15,949 bases of DNA from Acidobacteriaceae bacterium (GTDB taxonomy: Bacteria; Acidobacteriota; Terriglobia; Terriglobales; Acidobacteriaceae), in the NCBI GenBank assembly GCA_030040395.1, contig JASHTU010000589.1, positions 1 to 15,949 of the forward strand, read 5' to 3'. Under the pieces are notes generated by a model, which saw only the letters and a list, made by a program, of their open reading frames with translations, searched no databases and had not been told where the DNA came from. Numbering within the stretch: the first letter of the stretch is position 1; each line of letters opens with the position of its first letter. Shown here one piece after another: positions 7,939 to 15,949 of this stretch. A program made the translations under genes and the position numbers.

Positions 7939-8336
7939 CGCGCACTCGTTGAAAATGCATTGTGGACGTTGTTTCCGCTCTCATCGCTGCTCTGAGTGGA
8001 TTACCGTTATCCAACATCGGAAGCGCCTCGCGCAGGAAGCCTGATCGTGGGCAAGATCTGAGGGCGAGGCGCTTTCGATTGGGAGGTAAGACGGAAGCCG
8101 CAGGCGCTGCGGTCGCGGAGATGAGGCGGGAGTTATGAATATTGAATGCGGTTTTGTGTTCTTACCGCCTACACGTACAGAACCCCCATTGGGCCCCTCG
8201 GGAGTCGGGTTGGGGAAGGGTGGGCCATAATTCTGGTGTGGATCAGGTACGAGAAGAGACGGAAGAGAGATCATGCGCAACTCCTTGACCCGAAACACTT
8301 CGGCCCGGTCCGAACTCAAGAACGGAGATTCGAGGT
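7939..8336. other. Intergenic region before the alpha-galactosidase gene
   Basis: 398 bp. It holds the 11-bp inverted repeat annotated separately, a small hairpin CCGCAG-GCG-CTGCGG (8098-8112), and a longer possible stem between GGCCC (8192-8196) and GGGCC (8222-8226). Two short forward frames, one starting near 8136 and one at 8273, look unsupported; the second overlaps the GH27 gene in another frame. A structured leader for the alpha-galactosidase mRNA is possible but not demonstrated. I recognise no known riboswitch. Confidence 0.4.
8021..8074. repeat. Perfect 11-bp inverted repeat, 32-bp loop, downstream of the cyclase gene
   Basis: AAGCGCCTCGC (8021-8031) is exactly the reverse complement of GCGAGGCGCTT (8064-8074). 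It begins 83 bp after the diguanylate cyclase stop. The 32-bp loop can form a partial inner stem (CCTGATC with GATCTGAGG). The right arm ends in TTT but no real U-tract follows, so it may be an atypical terminator, an RNA-stabilising hairpin or one copy of a dispersed intergenic repeat. Confidence 0.6.
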
Positions 8337-9878
8337 ATGATGCTCCAGAATTCAAGGCATGCCGCACTCGCATTCGCCGCACTGCTGATGGTGTTCGAGT
8401 GGGCGCAGTGCGCCGCATTCGGCCAAAGGCCTTCCGATTTCCGCACTCCACCTGCGCCGGCAACTCCTCACCTGAATGGTCCAAAAGTATATGGCGTACG
8501 GCCAAGCCATCCGTTTTTGTATCGCATTCCCTGCACAGGTAACCGGCCAATCCGGTTCTCGGCCAAGAATCTTCCATCCTCGCTCAAGCTGGATCGTCAC
8601 ACTGGAATCATCTCCGGCAAAGCGCCGGAGAATCCAAGCGAGTATCTGGTAACGCTGAGAGCCTCGAATGCGTTGGGCAAAGACAGCCGGCCGATCAAGA
8701 TTGTGGTGGGCGATACGATCGGCCTCACGCCGCAGATGGGCTGGAACGATTGGTACTCGTACACGCGGCACATTACGGACGGTGTGGTGCGAGGGGCGGC
8801 GGCAAAGATGGTTTCCTCAGGAATGGCCGACTATGGCTATCAGTATGTCGACATCGATGACTGCTGGGCCAGGCAGCCGACATCCGACGATCCAGACTTG
8901 AAGGGACCAACACGCGACGCGCAAGGAAACATCCTCCCCAATGCGCGCTTCCCAGACATGCGCGCGCTGACCGCGTACATCCACTCTCTCGGACTGAAAA
9001 CCGGCATTTACAGTTCTCCGGGGCCGCTGACCTGTGCCGGGTTTGAGGGATCGTATCAGCACGAAGACGCCGACGCTCACCAATTCGCAGAGTGGGGTTT
9101 CGACTTGCTCAAATACGATTGGTGCTCCTATGGCAGGTTGGCCAAAGGCAAGACGATTGCAGACTTGGAAGCGCCCTACATCAAAATGGGTGGAATCCTG
9201 AAGGGCCTGGACCGCGACGTGGTATTGAATATGTGCCAATACGGGATGGGAGACGTTTGGAAGTGGGGACGGCAGGTGGGGGGAAATTCATGGCGCACCA
9301 CAGGAGATCTGGGCGCTGTGCGTGGGGATAGGTTGCCGGGTTTTTACCAAGTGGGTTTTGCGAACGCTGTTCTCAGCGATGATGCCGGGCCCGGCGGCTG
9401 GAATGATCCCGATTACATCCTCATTGGAACGGTGGGTGATCGTCCCACATCGTTGACCCATGAGGAGCAGTACAGTTACATGTCGATGTGGTCGCTGATG
9501 GCGGCGCCGCTGCTGTTCTCCGGCGAGATGAGCAAGCTGGACGAGTTCACATTGAATGTCCTATGCAACTCCGAGGTGATCGATATCGACCAAGACTCGC
9601 TGGGCAAACAGGGTGTTATCGTTCGAAAGACCGAAGACGAATTCATTTTGGAGAAGCGGCTCGACGATGGATCGGTAGCCGTAGGTTACTTCAACTTGAC
9701 CACGGCGCCGCGCTCCATATCGGCGGACTGGAAGGAGCTGGGATTGACGGGGACACAAAGAGTCCGCGACGTGTGGCGCCAACGCGATCTTGGTTCATTT
9801 TCAGAGAATTTTTCGACGCAGGTTCCCAACCACGGCGTGATTCTGGTGAGGTTTATCGCTGCCGGTGCGGATCATTAG
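8337..9878 (+). CDS. Secreted GH27 alpha-galactosidase with N-terminal Ig-like domain
   Basis: 513 residues. It hydrolyses terminal alpha-galactosyl (possibly alpha-N-acetylgalactosaminyl) residues with retention of configuration. An N-terminal signal sequence (core ALAFAALLMVF) is followed by a putative Ig-like domain (~47-125, with LKLDRHTGIISGKAPENPSEY), then the GH27 barrel (~130-410): TPQMGWNDWYSY, YVDIDDCWA, LLKYDWCSY with nucleophile Asp261, SWRTTGDLG with acid/base Asp324, and GGWNDPDYILIG. A C-terminal beta domain follows (~430-513). Both catalytic aspartates are present and the order is normal, so it should be active, in the periplasm or outside the cell. Start: ATG 8337 lies 9 bp after GGAG (8324-8327); a second ATG follows directly at 8340. 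It precedes the dehydratase-like gene by 139 bp with no obvious terminator, so co-transcription is plausible. Family certain; substrate inferred. Confidence 0.95.
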   Translation: MMLQNSRHAALAFAALLMVFEWAQCAAFGQRPSDFRTPPAPATPHLNGPKVYGVRPSHPFLYRIPCTGNRPIRFSAKNLPSSLKLDRHTGIISGKAPENPSEYLVTLRASNALGKDSRPIKIVVGDTIGLTPQMGWNDWYSYTRHITDGVVRGAAAKMVSSGMADYGYQYVDIDDCWARQPTSDDPDLKGPTRDAQGNILPNARFPDMRALTAYIHSLGLKTGIYSSPGPLTCAGFEGSYQHEDADAHQFAEWGFDLLKYDWCSYGRLAKGKTIADLEAPYIKMGGILKGLDRDVVLNMCQYGMGDVWKWGRQVGGNSWRTTGDLGAVRGDRLPGFYQVGFANAVLSDDAGPGGWNDPDYILIGTVGDRPTSLTHEEQYSYMSMWSLMAAPLLFSGEMSKLDEFTLNVLCNSEVIDIDQDSLGKQGVIVRKTEDEFILEKRLDDGSVAVGYFNLTTAPRSISADWKELGLTGTQRVRDVWRQRDLGSFSENFSTQVPNHGVILVRFIAAGADH

Positions 9879-10017
9879 GATGGCGCCTCGTTGAAGAGCG
9901 CACTTTCTTGCTCCGGACGAATGGCCGCTGGCCCGAGATCGGCAATTGCCTTTTCGTCAACATTCCCGCACGCCTTCGGCGGCGAAGACCAATTTCCAGA
10001 GCATGAGGAGCGATTCC

Positions 10018-11226
10018 ATGTCCATCGGTAGAAGATCTGTTTTGCAGGGGCTGGTCCTGGCTCCGTTGTCCCGCGCAACCGCGAACCCTCTCTGTTCGGG
10101 GGAGAAGCTGCCTGCGCTCACGGTCGAGGATGCGGAAGTGTTTCGCGTCAAGGTCAATGAGCGGGGCAACTGGACGATTGTGCGCCTGAACACGAGCGGC
10201 GGCGTGACGGGCATCGGGGACGCGTCACAAAGCGGCAACGACAGCCAAACCCTGGCGTACGTAAAACAGTTCGCCGAATTGCTGCGGGGGCAATCCATCT
10301 TTGCCGCGGAGTGGCTTCGCAAGGCGACGGCGCCGACGATCGCCCGCCAGGGCAGAATTGCAGCCGTGGCCGCCAGCGCCCTGGAGCAATGCTTGTGGGA
10401 CATTCAGGGAAAGGCGTTTTCAGCGCCCACCTACGACCTGTTCGGCGGGCGCATTCAGGAACGCATCCGCGTTTACGCCAATATCAACCGCTCCACGGAA
10501 GAGCGCACGCCGGAGGGGTTCGCGCGCATGGCGGAGAAGGCGATTGCGGCCAGTTTCGACGCCGTGAAGCTGGCTCCGTTCGACGAGATGCCTCCCGGCC
10601 TGACCGATAAAGCGCAGGTGGAGCGGTTTATGGCGCGCGGCATTGCCTGCGCTGCGGCGGTGCGGCAGACGATTGGCCCCAAGCGCGATCTGCTGATCGA
10701 CGTTCATAGCCGAATGGACCTCGAACATGGATTGGAACTGGCGCGGCGATTCGAGCCGCTCAAGCTGTTCTGGATCGAAGAGGTCACGCCGGCGAAGCCC
10801 GTCGAAAACCTCGCCCAGATCAACAAAGTGGCGACGATGGAGACGGCGGGCGGCGAATCGATTTACGGCGTACGGGGCTTCTACCCCTATATCAAGGCCG
10901 AAGCCGTGGACATCGTGATGCCGGACGTCAAAGTATGTGGAGGAATGATCGAGTTGAAGAAGATTGCGGGATTGGCGGAAGGCGCGGGGCTGGTGACTTC
11001 TCCGCATGGGCCGGCGAGCCCCGTAGGTAATCTGACGGCGGCGCATGTCATTTCCACGGTGACGAACTTCAATATCCTCGAATTCTCGTATGGAGAAGTT
11101 CCGTGGCGTGCGGAGCTGATCGACCCGCCGGAGCAGATTGCCGACAGCGCTCTGGTGCTGTCAAATCGCCCCGGACTGGGTCACGTTCTCAATGAGAAGA
11201 CGGCCGCGAAGTACGCGGTGTCGTGA
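10018..11226 (+). CDS. Enolase-superfamily sugar-acid dehydratase (galactonate-dehydratase-like), Tat signal
   Basis: 402 residues from ATG 10018, chosen because AGGAG (10006-10010) precedes it by 7 bp; the frame is open back to 9946 but without a site. The N-terminus MSIGRRSVLQGLVLAPL with Ala-Thr-Ala before Asn looks like a twin-arginine signal peptide, suggesting periplasmic location. The rest is a mandelate-racemase-subgroup enolase fold: capping domain (~30-150) then barrel. Metal ligands would be Asp228 (in LLIDVHSR), Glu254 (WIEE) and Glu280 (GGES); His230 in the DVH motif and the Asp303/His330 dyad (MPDVKVCGG, SPHGPASPVG) match the D-galactonate dehydratase type. Such enzymes remove water from an aldonate to give a 2-keto-3-deoxy acid. 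The upstream GH27 alpha-galactosidase fits galactonate as substrate, but other aldonates are possible. An exported dehydratase is unusual because the downstream steps are cytosolic. Confidence 0.88.
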   Translation: MSIGRRSVLQGLVLAPLSRATANPLCSGEKLPALTVEDAEVFRVKVNERGNWTIVRLNTSGGVTGIGDASQSGNDSQTLAYVKQFAELLRGQSIFAAEWLRKATAPTIARQGRIAAVAASALEQCLWDIQGKAFSAPTYDLFGGRIQERIRVYANINRSTEERTPEGFARMAEKAIAASFDAVKLAPFDEMPPGLTDKAQVERFMARGIACAAAVRQTIGPKRDLLIDVHSRMDLEHGLELARRFEPLKLFWIEEVTPAKPVENLAQINKVATMETAGGESIYGVRGFYPYIKAEAVDIVMPDVKVCGGMIELKKIAGLAEGAGLVTSPHGPASPVGNLTAAHVISTVTNFNILEFSYGEVPWRAELIDPPEQIADSALVLSNRPGLGHVLNEKTAAKYAVS

Positions 11227-11327
11227 ATCGGAAAGAAGGTGGGCAGGCGGCAAGGAAGCCAGCTTTCCCTCGATTCAAGACGCCAAGCGGGGCTCCGGGT
11301 GATTGGCCGCAGTTGGGGCGGGATTTG

Positions 11328-11362
11328 CGGCCCGCATCTCGGAGTGAGGCGCGGGCCGTTTT
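11328..11362 (+). terminator. Intrinsic terminator between convergent dehydratase and infB genes
   Basis: CGGCCCGC (11328-11335) pairs perfectly with GCGGGCCG (11351-11358) and is followed by TTTT (11359-11362) on the + strand. An inner CTC/GAG pairing could shorten the 15-base loop. It lies about 100 bp after the dehydratase stop and about 20 bp beyond the infB stop, so it most likely ends rightward transcription. On the minus strand the stem is the same but lacks a U-tract. Confidence 0.65.
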
Positions 11363-11381
11363 GCAGGGGTTTCGGCGAGGG

Positions 11382-14300
11382 CTATGCCTTGGCGGAGGTG
11401 AGGGCGCCGAGGTCGGCGGCGAGTTTTTCGGTGGTGAATGCTTCGAGGAGGTCGCCTTCCTTGAAGTCGGTGAAGTTGGCGACGCCGATGCCGCACTCCA
11501 TGCCGTTGGTGACTTCGCGGGCGTCGTCTTTGAAGCGCTTGAGGGAGGCGATTTTGCCTTTGAAGACCTGCTCTCCGTCGCGGAGGATCTTAACTTCGGC
11601 GTCGCGGCGAATGACGCCATCCTGGACGCGGCAGCCGGCGATGGCGCCGACCTTGGGGATTCTGAAGATGTTGAGGACTTCGGCGCGGCCGATGTAGTTC
11701 TCTTTGAACGTGGGTTCGAGGAGGCCCATCATGGCGAGGCGAATTTCATCCTGCAGCTCGTAAATGATGGAGTGGAGGCGGATGTCGACACTCTCCTGCT
11801 GGGCGAGCTCGGCGGCCTTGCGCTCGGGGCGGACGTTGAAGCCGATGATGATGGCGTTGGAGGCGGTGGCGAGAAGGACGTCGCTCTCGGTGATGGAGCC
11901 GACGCCGGAGTGGATGACCTTGATGCGCACCTTCTCCGTGGACATGCGGGCGAGGGAGTCGGCGAGAACCTCAACCGAGCCGGTGACGTCGCCCTTGATG
12001 ATGAGGGGCAGGTCTTTGACGCCGGCCTGGCGAATCTGCTCGGCAAGGCCCTCGAGGGAGACACGGGAGCTCTTGGCGAGCTGGGCTTCGCGCTCCTTCA
12101 TCTTGCGGTACTGGGCGATGCCCTTAGCCTTGTCGCGGTCGGCAACGACGAGGAAGGTATCGCCGGCGTCGGGGAGGGATTCGAGGCCGAGGACTTCGAC
12201 GGGCGTGGAGGGCCCGGCTTCGTCGAGGGAGCGGCTGCGGTCGTCGAACATGGCGCGGACTTTGCCGAAGGTGTTGCCGACGATATAGCTGTCGTTGAGG
12301 CGGAGGGTGCCGTCCTGGACGAGGACGGTGGCCACGGCTCCGCGGCCGCGGTCGAGCTTGGCCTCGAGGACGCTGCCCACGGCTTTGCGGCCCGGGGTGG
12401 CCTTGGGGGCCTTGATGTCGGAGACCAGGCAGACCATTTCGAGGAGGAGGTCGAGGTTGATGCGTTTTTTGGCGGAAACCTCGACGAAGACCGTGCCTTC
12501 GGCTCCGCCGGCCCACTCTTCGGGGATGAGGCCGCGGTCAGCGAGCTGTTTCTTGACGCGCTCGGGGTTGGCTTCGGGCTTATCGATTTTGTTGACAGCG
12601 ACGATGATGGGGACGTCGGCGGCCTTGGCGTGGTCGATGGCCTCGATGGTCTGAGGCATGACGCCGTCGTCGGCGGCGACGACAATGACGACGATGTCAG
12701 TAACTTTGGCTCCGCGGGCGCGCATGCGGGTGAAGGCTTCGTGGCCGGGGGTGTCGAGGAAGACGATTTCGCGGCCGGAGGCGGGCGAGCCCTCCTTGGC
12801 GAATTTCACCTTGTAGGCGCCGATGTGCTGGGTGATGCCCCCGGCCTCGCCGGCGGCGACATCGGTTTCGCGAATGGCGTCGAGGAGCGAGGTCTTGCCG
12901 TGGTCGACGTGGCCCATGACGGTGACCACGGGGGCGCGGGGCATTTCCACGACGTCGGTGTTTTCGACGTCGAGGACTTCTTCGATGGCCTCGTTCTCGA
13001 GCTCTTCCTCGTAACTGATAACGTTGGCGGCGGCGCCGAATTTGGCGGCGACGTCCTTGACCATTTCGGCGTCGAGGGACTGGTTGACGGTCACGAAGAC
13101 ACCGCGCATGAGGAGGGTGGCGATAAGGTCCTTGGCGCGGACTTCGAGTTTTTCGGCGAGGTCCTTGACGCTGATGCCCTCGGTAACGGTGATTTCGCGG
13201 GTGATGGGCAGAGGCTCCGCGGAGTAGGGCACGCCGCTATAACGCGGCGGGGGCACGAAGCCCTTCATCGGGCCTTCTTTGGTCTTGGGATACTGCTGTT
13301 GGCCCCTGCGGCCGCGCGAGGAAGCGCGCTGGGGGCGAGGCGCCTCACTGGGCGGCGGCGCGCCGCCGGGACCGGTGCGAGGTCCGCCGAAGCCAGGACG
13401 CGGCGCGCCAAATCCGGGACGCGCGCCGAAGCCGGGACGCGCGCCCGGAACACCTGGCGTGCCCGCGGAGGCGAGGCCTGCGGGGGTCGAACGCGTGGGA
13501 TGCTTGGGGCGAGGACCGCCGGGGAACTGGCCTGCAGCGCCGACGGCGCGCTGGACGGCTCCTGGGGCGCCTCCAGGGCGGCGATCGAAGATCGGTTTTC
13601 CGCGCTGAATGGCGGCGCCGGCAGCCTGAACGGCCGGAGGAGGCGGGGGAACGATGGAGGCCTTATACACCGGGCGTGGACCAGTTTGCGGCATCACCAT
13701 GCGACGCACGGGTAGAGCCGGGGCAGGATGGGGACGCGGCGCCGGCGCGGATTCGATGGCGGCAGACGCGACTTTGGCCACAGGCGCGGGAGATTCAGCG
13801 ACCGACGGAGGCGCAGCAGCCATTGCAGCAGGTTCAGCGGCAGCGGCAACCGGAGCGGGTTCGGGGATGGCGGCAACGGACACAGGCTCGGCGGCAGGGA
13901 AGGGCGCCGGGGGCGCGGGAGCGGCAACGGGGGCCGGCGCAGAGGCGGTAACGGCGGGTGGTTTGGGCGCAACCGCTGGCGCTTCGGGGATGCGGGGCTG
14001 CTCCTCACGCGCCGGCGGCGGGGCCACAGTCGGCTTGACCACGACCGCGGGCGGCCGAGAAACCACCACGACCGGGCGCGGGGGCGCGACGGCAGCCGCG
14101 GGAGCCTTGGCCACCACCGGATGCGCCGGCGGGCGCGAGGCAATGGCGGGCGGGGAAGGAACAGAAATGATGGGTGGCGCGGAACGCGGCTGAGGAACGA
14201 TTTTGCGGGGCTCCGGACGCGTCGGGGCGGTGGGGGACGGGACAGCTGGCGAGACCACCGGGGCGGCGGGTGGGGCGGCGCCTAAAACGGGCTGGGCAGG

Positions 14301-14648
14301 CGGCGCCGGCGGTGGCGATGGCCGGGCGGCTAGACGAGCGTGGCGCGCTTCCTCTTCCTCTTCCTTTTTCTTGGCCAGAATGGCCTTCATCACGTCGCCG
14401 GGCTTGGAGATGTGCGAAAGATCAATTTTGGGGGTGATGGTCTGCGCGGGGCGCGCGGCGGCGCCGGCATGAATGACCGGTCGCGCGTCGCGCTCGAAGT
14501 GGGCGCGAACCTTCTCCGCCTCGTCGGCTTCGAGCGAGCTGGAGTGGGTCTTAACTCCTTCGACGCCGAGCTCGGGAAGAATGTCGATAATTGCGCGAGG
14601 CTTGATTTCCAGCTCGCGCGCAAGATCGTTGATACGAACCTTACTCAT
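11382..14648 (-). CDS. infB: Translation initiation factor IF-2
   Basis: 1088 residues, long for IF-2 (E. coli about 890). The GTPase delivers and positions fMet-tRNA on the 30S subunit and promotes 70S joining. Domain order: N-terminal IF2_N helix domain (1-52), a Pro/Ala-rich linker (~65-460), a second IF2_N-like part (~480-545), then the G domain with GHVDHGKT (Gly579-Thr586), DTPGH (632-636) and NKID (686-689), followed by the beta-barrel and C-terminal fMet-tRNA-binding domains. [10 protein letters not shown], typical of IF-2 switch I, is present. All G motifs are intact. The ATG at 14648 has an AGAGG-type site just upstream and begins the conserved [14 protein letters not shown]. It lies 125 bp downstream of nusA on the same strand, with no ylxR-like gene between. 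The next gene to the left is convergent, so no rbfA follows. Confidence 0.98.
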   Translation of the reverse strand: MSKVRINDLARELEIKPRAIIDILPELGVEGVKTHSSSLEADEAEKVRAHFERDARPVIHAGAAARPAQTITPKIDLSHISKPGDVMKAILAKKKEEEEEARHARLAARPSPPPAPPAQPVLGAAPPAAPVVSPAVPSPTAPTRPEPRKIVPQPRSAPPIISVPSPPAIASRPPAHPVVAKAPAAAVAPPRPVVVVSRPPAVVVKPTVAPPPAREEQPRIPEAPAVAPKPPAVTASAPAPVAAPAPPAPFPAAEPVSVAAIPEPAPVAAAAEPAAMAAAPPSVAESPAPVAKVASAAIESAPAPRPHPAPALPVRRMVMPQTGPRPVYKASIVPPPPPAVQAAGAAIQRGKPIFDRRPGGAPGAVQRAVGAAGQFPGGPRPKHPTRSTPAGLASAGTPGVPGARPGFGARPGFGAPRPGFGGPRTGPGGAPPPSEAPRPQRASSRGRRGQQQYPKTKEGPMKGFVPPPRYSGVPYSAEPLPITREITVTEGISVKDLAEKLEVRAKDLIATLLMRGVFVTVNQSLDAEMVKDVAAKFGAAANVISYEEELENEAIEEVLDVENTDVVEMPRAPVVTVMGHVDHGKTSLLDAIRETDVAAGEAGGITQHIGAYKVKFAKEGSPASGREIVFLDTPGHEAFTRMRARGAKVTDIVVIVVAADDGVMPQTIEAIDHAKAADVPIIVAVNKIDKPEANPERVKKQLADRGLIPEEWAGGAEGTVFVEVSAKKRINLDLLLEMVCLVSDIKAPKATPGRKAVGSVLEAKLDRGRGAVATVLVQDGTLRLNDSYIVGNTFGKVRAMFDDRSRSLDEAGPSTPVEVLGLESLPDAGDTFLVVADRDKAKGIAQYRKMKEREAQLAKSSRVSLEGLAEQIRQAGVKDLPLIIKGDVTGSVEVLADSLARMSTEKVRIKVIHSGVGSITESDVLLATASNAIIIGFNVRPERKAAELAQQESVDIRLHSIIYELQDEIRLAMMGLLEPTFKENYIGRAEVLNIFRIPKVGAIAGCRVQDGVIRRDAEVKILRDGEQVFKGKIASLKRFKDDAREVTNGMECGIGVANFTDFKEGDLLEAFTTEKLAADLGALTSAKA
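13383..13439 (-). repeat. RPGFGA coding repeat in the IF-2 linker
   Basis: Three tandem units of 18, 21 and 18 bp (13422-13439, 13401-13421, 13383-13400, read on the minus strand) encode [13 protein letters not shown] and RPGFGG. They sit in the Pro/Gly-rich, Arg-containing end of the linker just before the second IF2_N-like segment. The repeat is in frame and probably arose by local duplication. A disordered, basic linker of this sort may contact RNA, but that is inference. Confidence 0.8.
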
Positions 14649-14773
14649 CCGCCTCTTTTCGAAAAATGCGACCCAAAGCCCCTAGTCGCTCATAGCTACT
14701 CCGTGGCAATGGCTGCTGTTGATCGTGTTGCTTAAAAGGCCCGGCGAAGGCAGCGCATGGTGCGCGCCGCGAC

Positions 14774-15949
14774 TCACCGGTCCCCCTCTTCTTCCCCATG
14801 CGCGCCGGGTTCTTTCTCTTCCGCTTCCAACTCCGGCAGTTCGGTTTCATCCGCCGGCGGAACATTCTCGATCGCCAACTCGGCTGCGGTAAGGCTCTGG
14901 GCTTCAGCTTCGTCTTCGGCTAAAGTTTCCGTAGGCTCGCTGGCGGCGGCGACATCATCTTCCGCCTGGGCGGCGCGCACGCTCTCAGCCTCAGCCAGAA
15001 CCACCTTGGCATTTTCGAGTTCAGCCTCCGCGGTTTCGGCGGCGGACGCCGGCGTTCCGATTTCAGATTCACCGGACGGAGACGTGCCGGTATCGGCCGC
15101 GGCGGTGAGTGCGGCCGATTCGTCGACGGGCGCCGCGCCGCCGGCCTCGTCCTCTTCAAAATGTCCAAAGTAGTGGCGGACAGCGACGCTGATTTTTTCC
15201 AGCGTCTTCTCGCCGATGCCGGGAATCTCCTCGAGCTGTTCGGGAGTCATGTCGGCGAGAGCCTCGACCGTGGTGACGCCGGCCGCGACCAGCTTCTGAA
15301 TGATGCCTTCGCCGAGCTCGGTGACCTGCTCGATGGGCGTGGTGGGTCCGCCGGCGAGCGCCTGCATCTGCTGCTCGACCTCCTGGCGCTTTTCTTCCTC
15401 GCTCTTGATATCGATCTTCCAGCCCAGGAGCTTGGCGGCGAGACGCACGTTCTGGCCCTTTTTGCCGATGGCGAGGGAAAGCTGGGTGTCGTCGACGATC
15501 ACTTCGAGCTGCTTATCGGTCAGGTCGGTGATGGAGACGCGGCTGACTTTGGCCGGCTGCAGGGCTTTTTCGGCGAAAGTGGTAATTTCGTCGGAGTATT
15601 CGATAATGTCGATTTTTTCGCCGCGCAGCTCGCGGATGATGGACTGCACGCGCATGCCCTTCATGCCCACGCAGGCGCCCACGGGATCGACGTCCTTGTC
15701 GCGGGATTGCACCGCTATCTTGGTGCGTTCGCCGGCCTCGCGCGCGATGGCCCGGATGACGACGGTATTGTCGTAGATTTCGGGGACCTCGGACTGGAAG
15801 AGGTTTTGCACCAGTTCCGGAGCGGCGCGGCTGACGATGACCTGCGGCCCCTTGGCGGCGCGGTCCACCTTGAGCAGCACGGCGCGCACACGCTCGCCGA
15901 CGGTGAATTGCTCGAGGCGGGACTGCTCACGCTTGGGGCAACGGGCCTC
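14774..15949 (-). CDS. nusA: Transcription termination/antitermination factor NusA, N-terminus missing
   Basis: 391 residues are visible; the frame is open to the right edge, and the residues before the GTG at 15889 (CPKREQSRLEQFTVGERV) are conserved NusA sequence, so that GTG is not the start. NusA binds RNA polymerase and nascent RNA and modulates pausing, termination and antitermination. Visible domains: S1 (FTVGERVRAVLLKVD onward), KH1 (DPVGACVGMKGMRVQSIIRE), KH2 (LSLAIGKKGQNVRLAAKLLGW), then one helix-hairpin-helix repeat (GVTTVEALADMTPEQLEEIPGIG type). A ~125-residue acidic Ala/Glu-rich tail runs to the stop. The missing part is the N-terminal RNAP-binding domain. It heads the leftward operon with infB, as in most bacteria. 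The acidic tail is longer than in typical NusA and is probably disordered. Confidence 0.97.
   Translation of the reverse strand, partial: EARCPKREQSRLEQFTVGERVRAVLLKVDRAAKGPQVIVSRAAPELVQNLFQSEVPEIYDNTVVIRAIAREAGERTKIAVQSRDKDVDPVGACVGMKGMRVQSIIRELRGEKIDIIEYSDEITTFAEKALQPAKVSRVSITDLTDKQLEVIVDDTQLSLAIGKKGQNVRLAAKLLGWKIDIKSEEEKRQEVEQQMQALAGGPTTPIEQVTELGEGIIQKLVAAGVTTVEALADMTPEQLEEIPGIGEKTLEKISVAVRHYFGHFEEDEAGGAAPVDESAALTAAADTGTSPSGESEIGTPASAAETAEAELENAKVVLAEAESVRAAQAEDDVAAASEPTETLAEDEAEAQSLTAAELAIENVPPADETELPELEAEEKEPGAHGEEEGDR

Noticed and set aside
8098..8226. Possible riboswitch or structured leader upstream of the GH27 gene
   Set aside because: Only short stems are visible (CCGCAG/CTGCGG and GGCCC/GGGCC) and no known riboswitch core could be recognised.
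8273..8542. 89-codon forward frame with a purine-rich upstream sequence before the GH27 start
   Set aside because: It runs into the GH27 gene in another frame and its Arg/Ser-rich product has no recognisable feature. The purine-rich stretch (GGAAGAGAG) was the only point in its favour.
7981..8577. 198-codon minus-strand frame over the intergenic region and the start of the GH27 gene
   Set aside because: It overlaps the secure GH27 gene, has no domain, no good ribosome-binding site, and composition like noncoding sequence.
11223..13715. 830-codon open frame on the + strand, antisense to infB
   Set aside because: It lies opposite a certain gene in GC-rich DNA, its product is an Asp/Gly/Glu/Val-rich mirror of the infB codons, and it has no recognisable domain. 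Long antisense frames are expected from strong G/C third-position bias.
1..15949. CRISPR array, tRNA/rRNA genes, insertion sequences, phage or defence genes
   Set aside because: No regularly spaced direct repeats, no tRNA-like cloverleaf and no transposase, integrase or nuclease motif was seen on either strand.

Overview
The window looks like a chromosomal segment of a GC-rich Acidobacteriota, probably class Terriglobia. The case rests on three things: the IF-2 N-terminus ([14 protein letters not shown], then a [18 protein letters not shown] segment), as I remember it from Koribacter/Acidobacterium-type genomes; the secreted LolA-like protein and the DUF4175-like Gln/Asn-rich protein, both of a type I associate with that group; and the neighbouring glycosidase genes. 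No search was possible, so this placement is family recognition rather than a measured result.

Layout from left to right. At 1-1113 (+) lies the 3' part of a DUF4175-like Gln/Asn/Gly-rich protein. It converges, with a 12-bp gap, on a secreted LolA-like protein (1126-2016, -). A divergent intergenic region holding a near-perfect palindrome separates that gene from a membrane histidine-kinase-like protein (2275-4320, +) in which the key catalytic motifs appear to be lost. Next come a secreted clan-D-glycosidase-like protein (4610-6442, +), a cytosolic diguanylate cyclase in a visibly less GC-rich stretch (6829-7938, +), a secreted GH27 alpha-galactosidase (8337-9878, +) and a Tat-signal-bearing galactonate-dehydratase-like enolase-superfamily protein (10018-11226, +). 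A hairpin terminator ends this rightward block. The right third is the leftward transcription/translation operon nusA (partial, enters from the right edge) then infB, converging on the sugar genes.

How the genes may work together: GH27 would release galactose from alpha-galactosides outside the cytoplasm. The enolase-superfamily protein carries the residues needed to dehydrate an aldonate such as galactonate. The clan-D-like protein at 4610 could be a further alpha-galactoside-binding or -cleaving protein, although its apparent nucleophile position is a glycine. The kinase-like protein and the diguanylate cyclase are signalling proteins with no partner gene in view. nusA and infB are core housekeeping genes. 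Here they lack the ylxR gene often found between them in other phyla, and no rbfA follows infB.

I found no RNA genes, CRISPR array, insertion sequence, integrase or attachment site. The most unusual items are the histidine-kinase-like protein without its phosphoacceptor histidine, N-box asparagines or G1 aspartate, the possibly inactive clan-D glycosidase homologue, and the apparent Tat targeting of an enolase-superfamily sugar-acid dehydratase.
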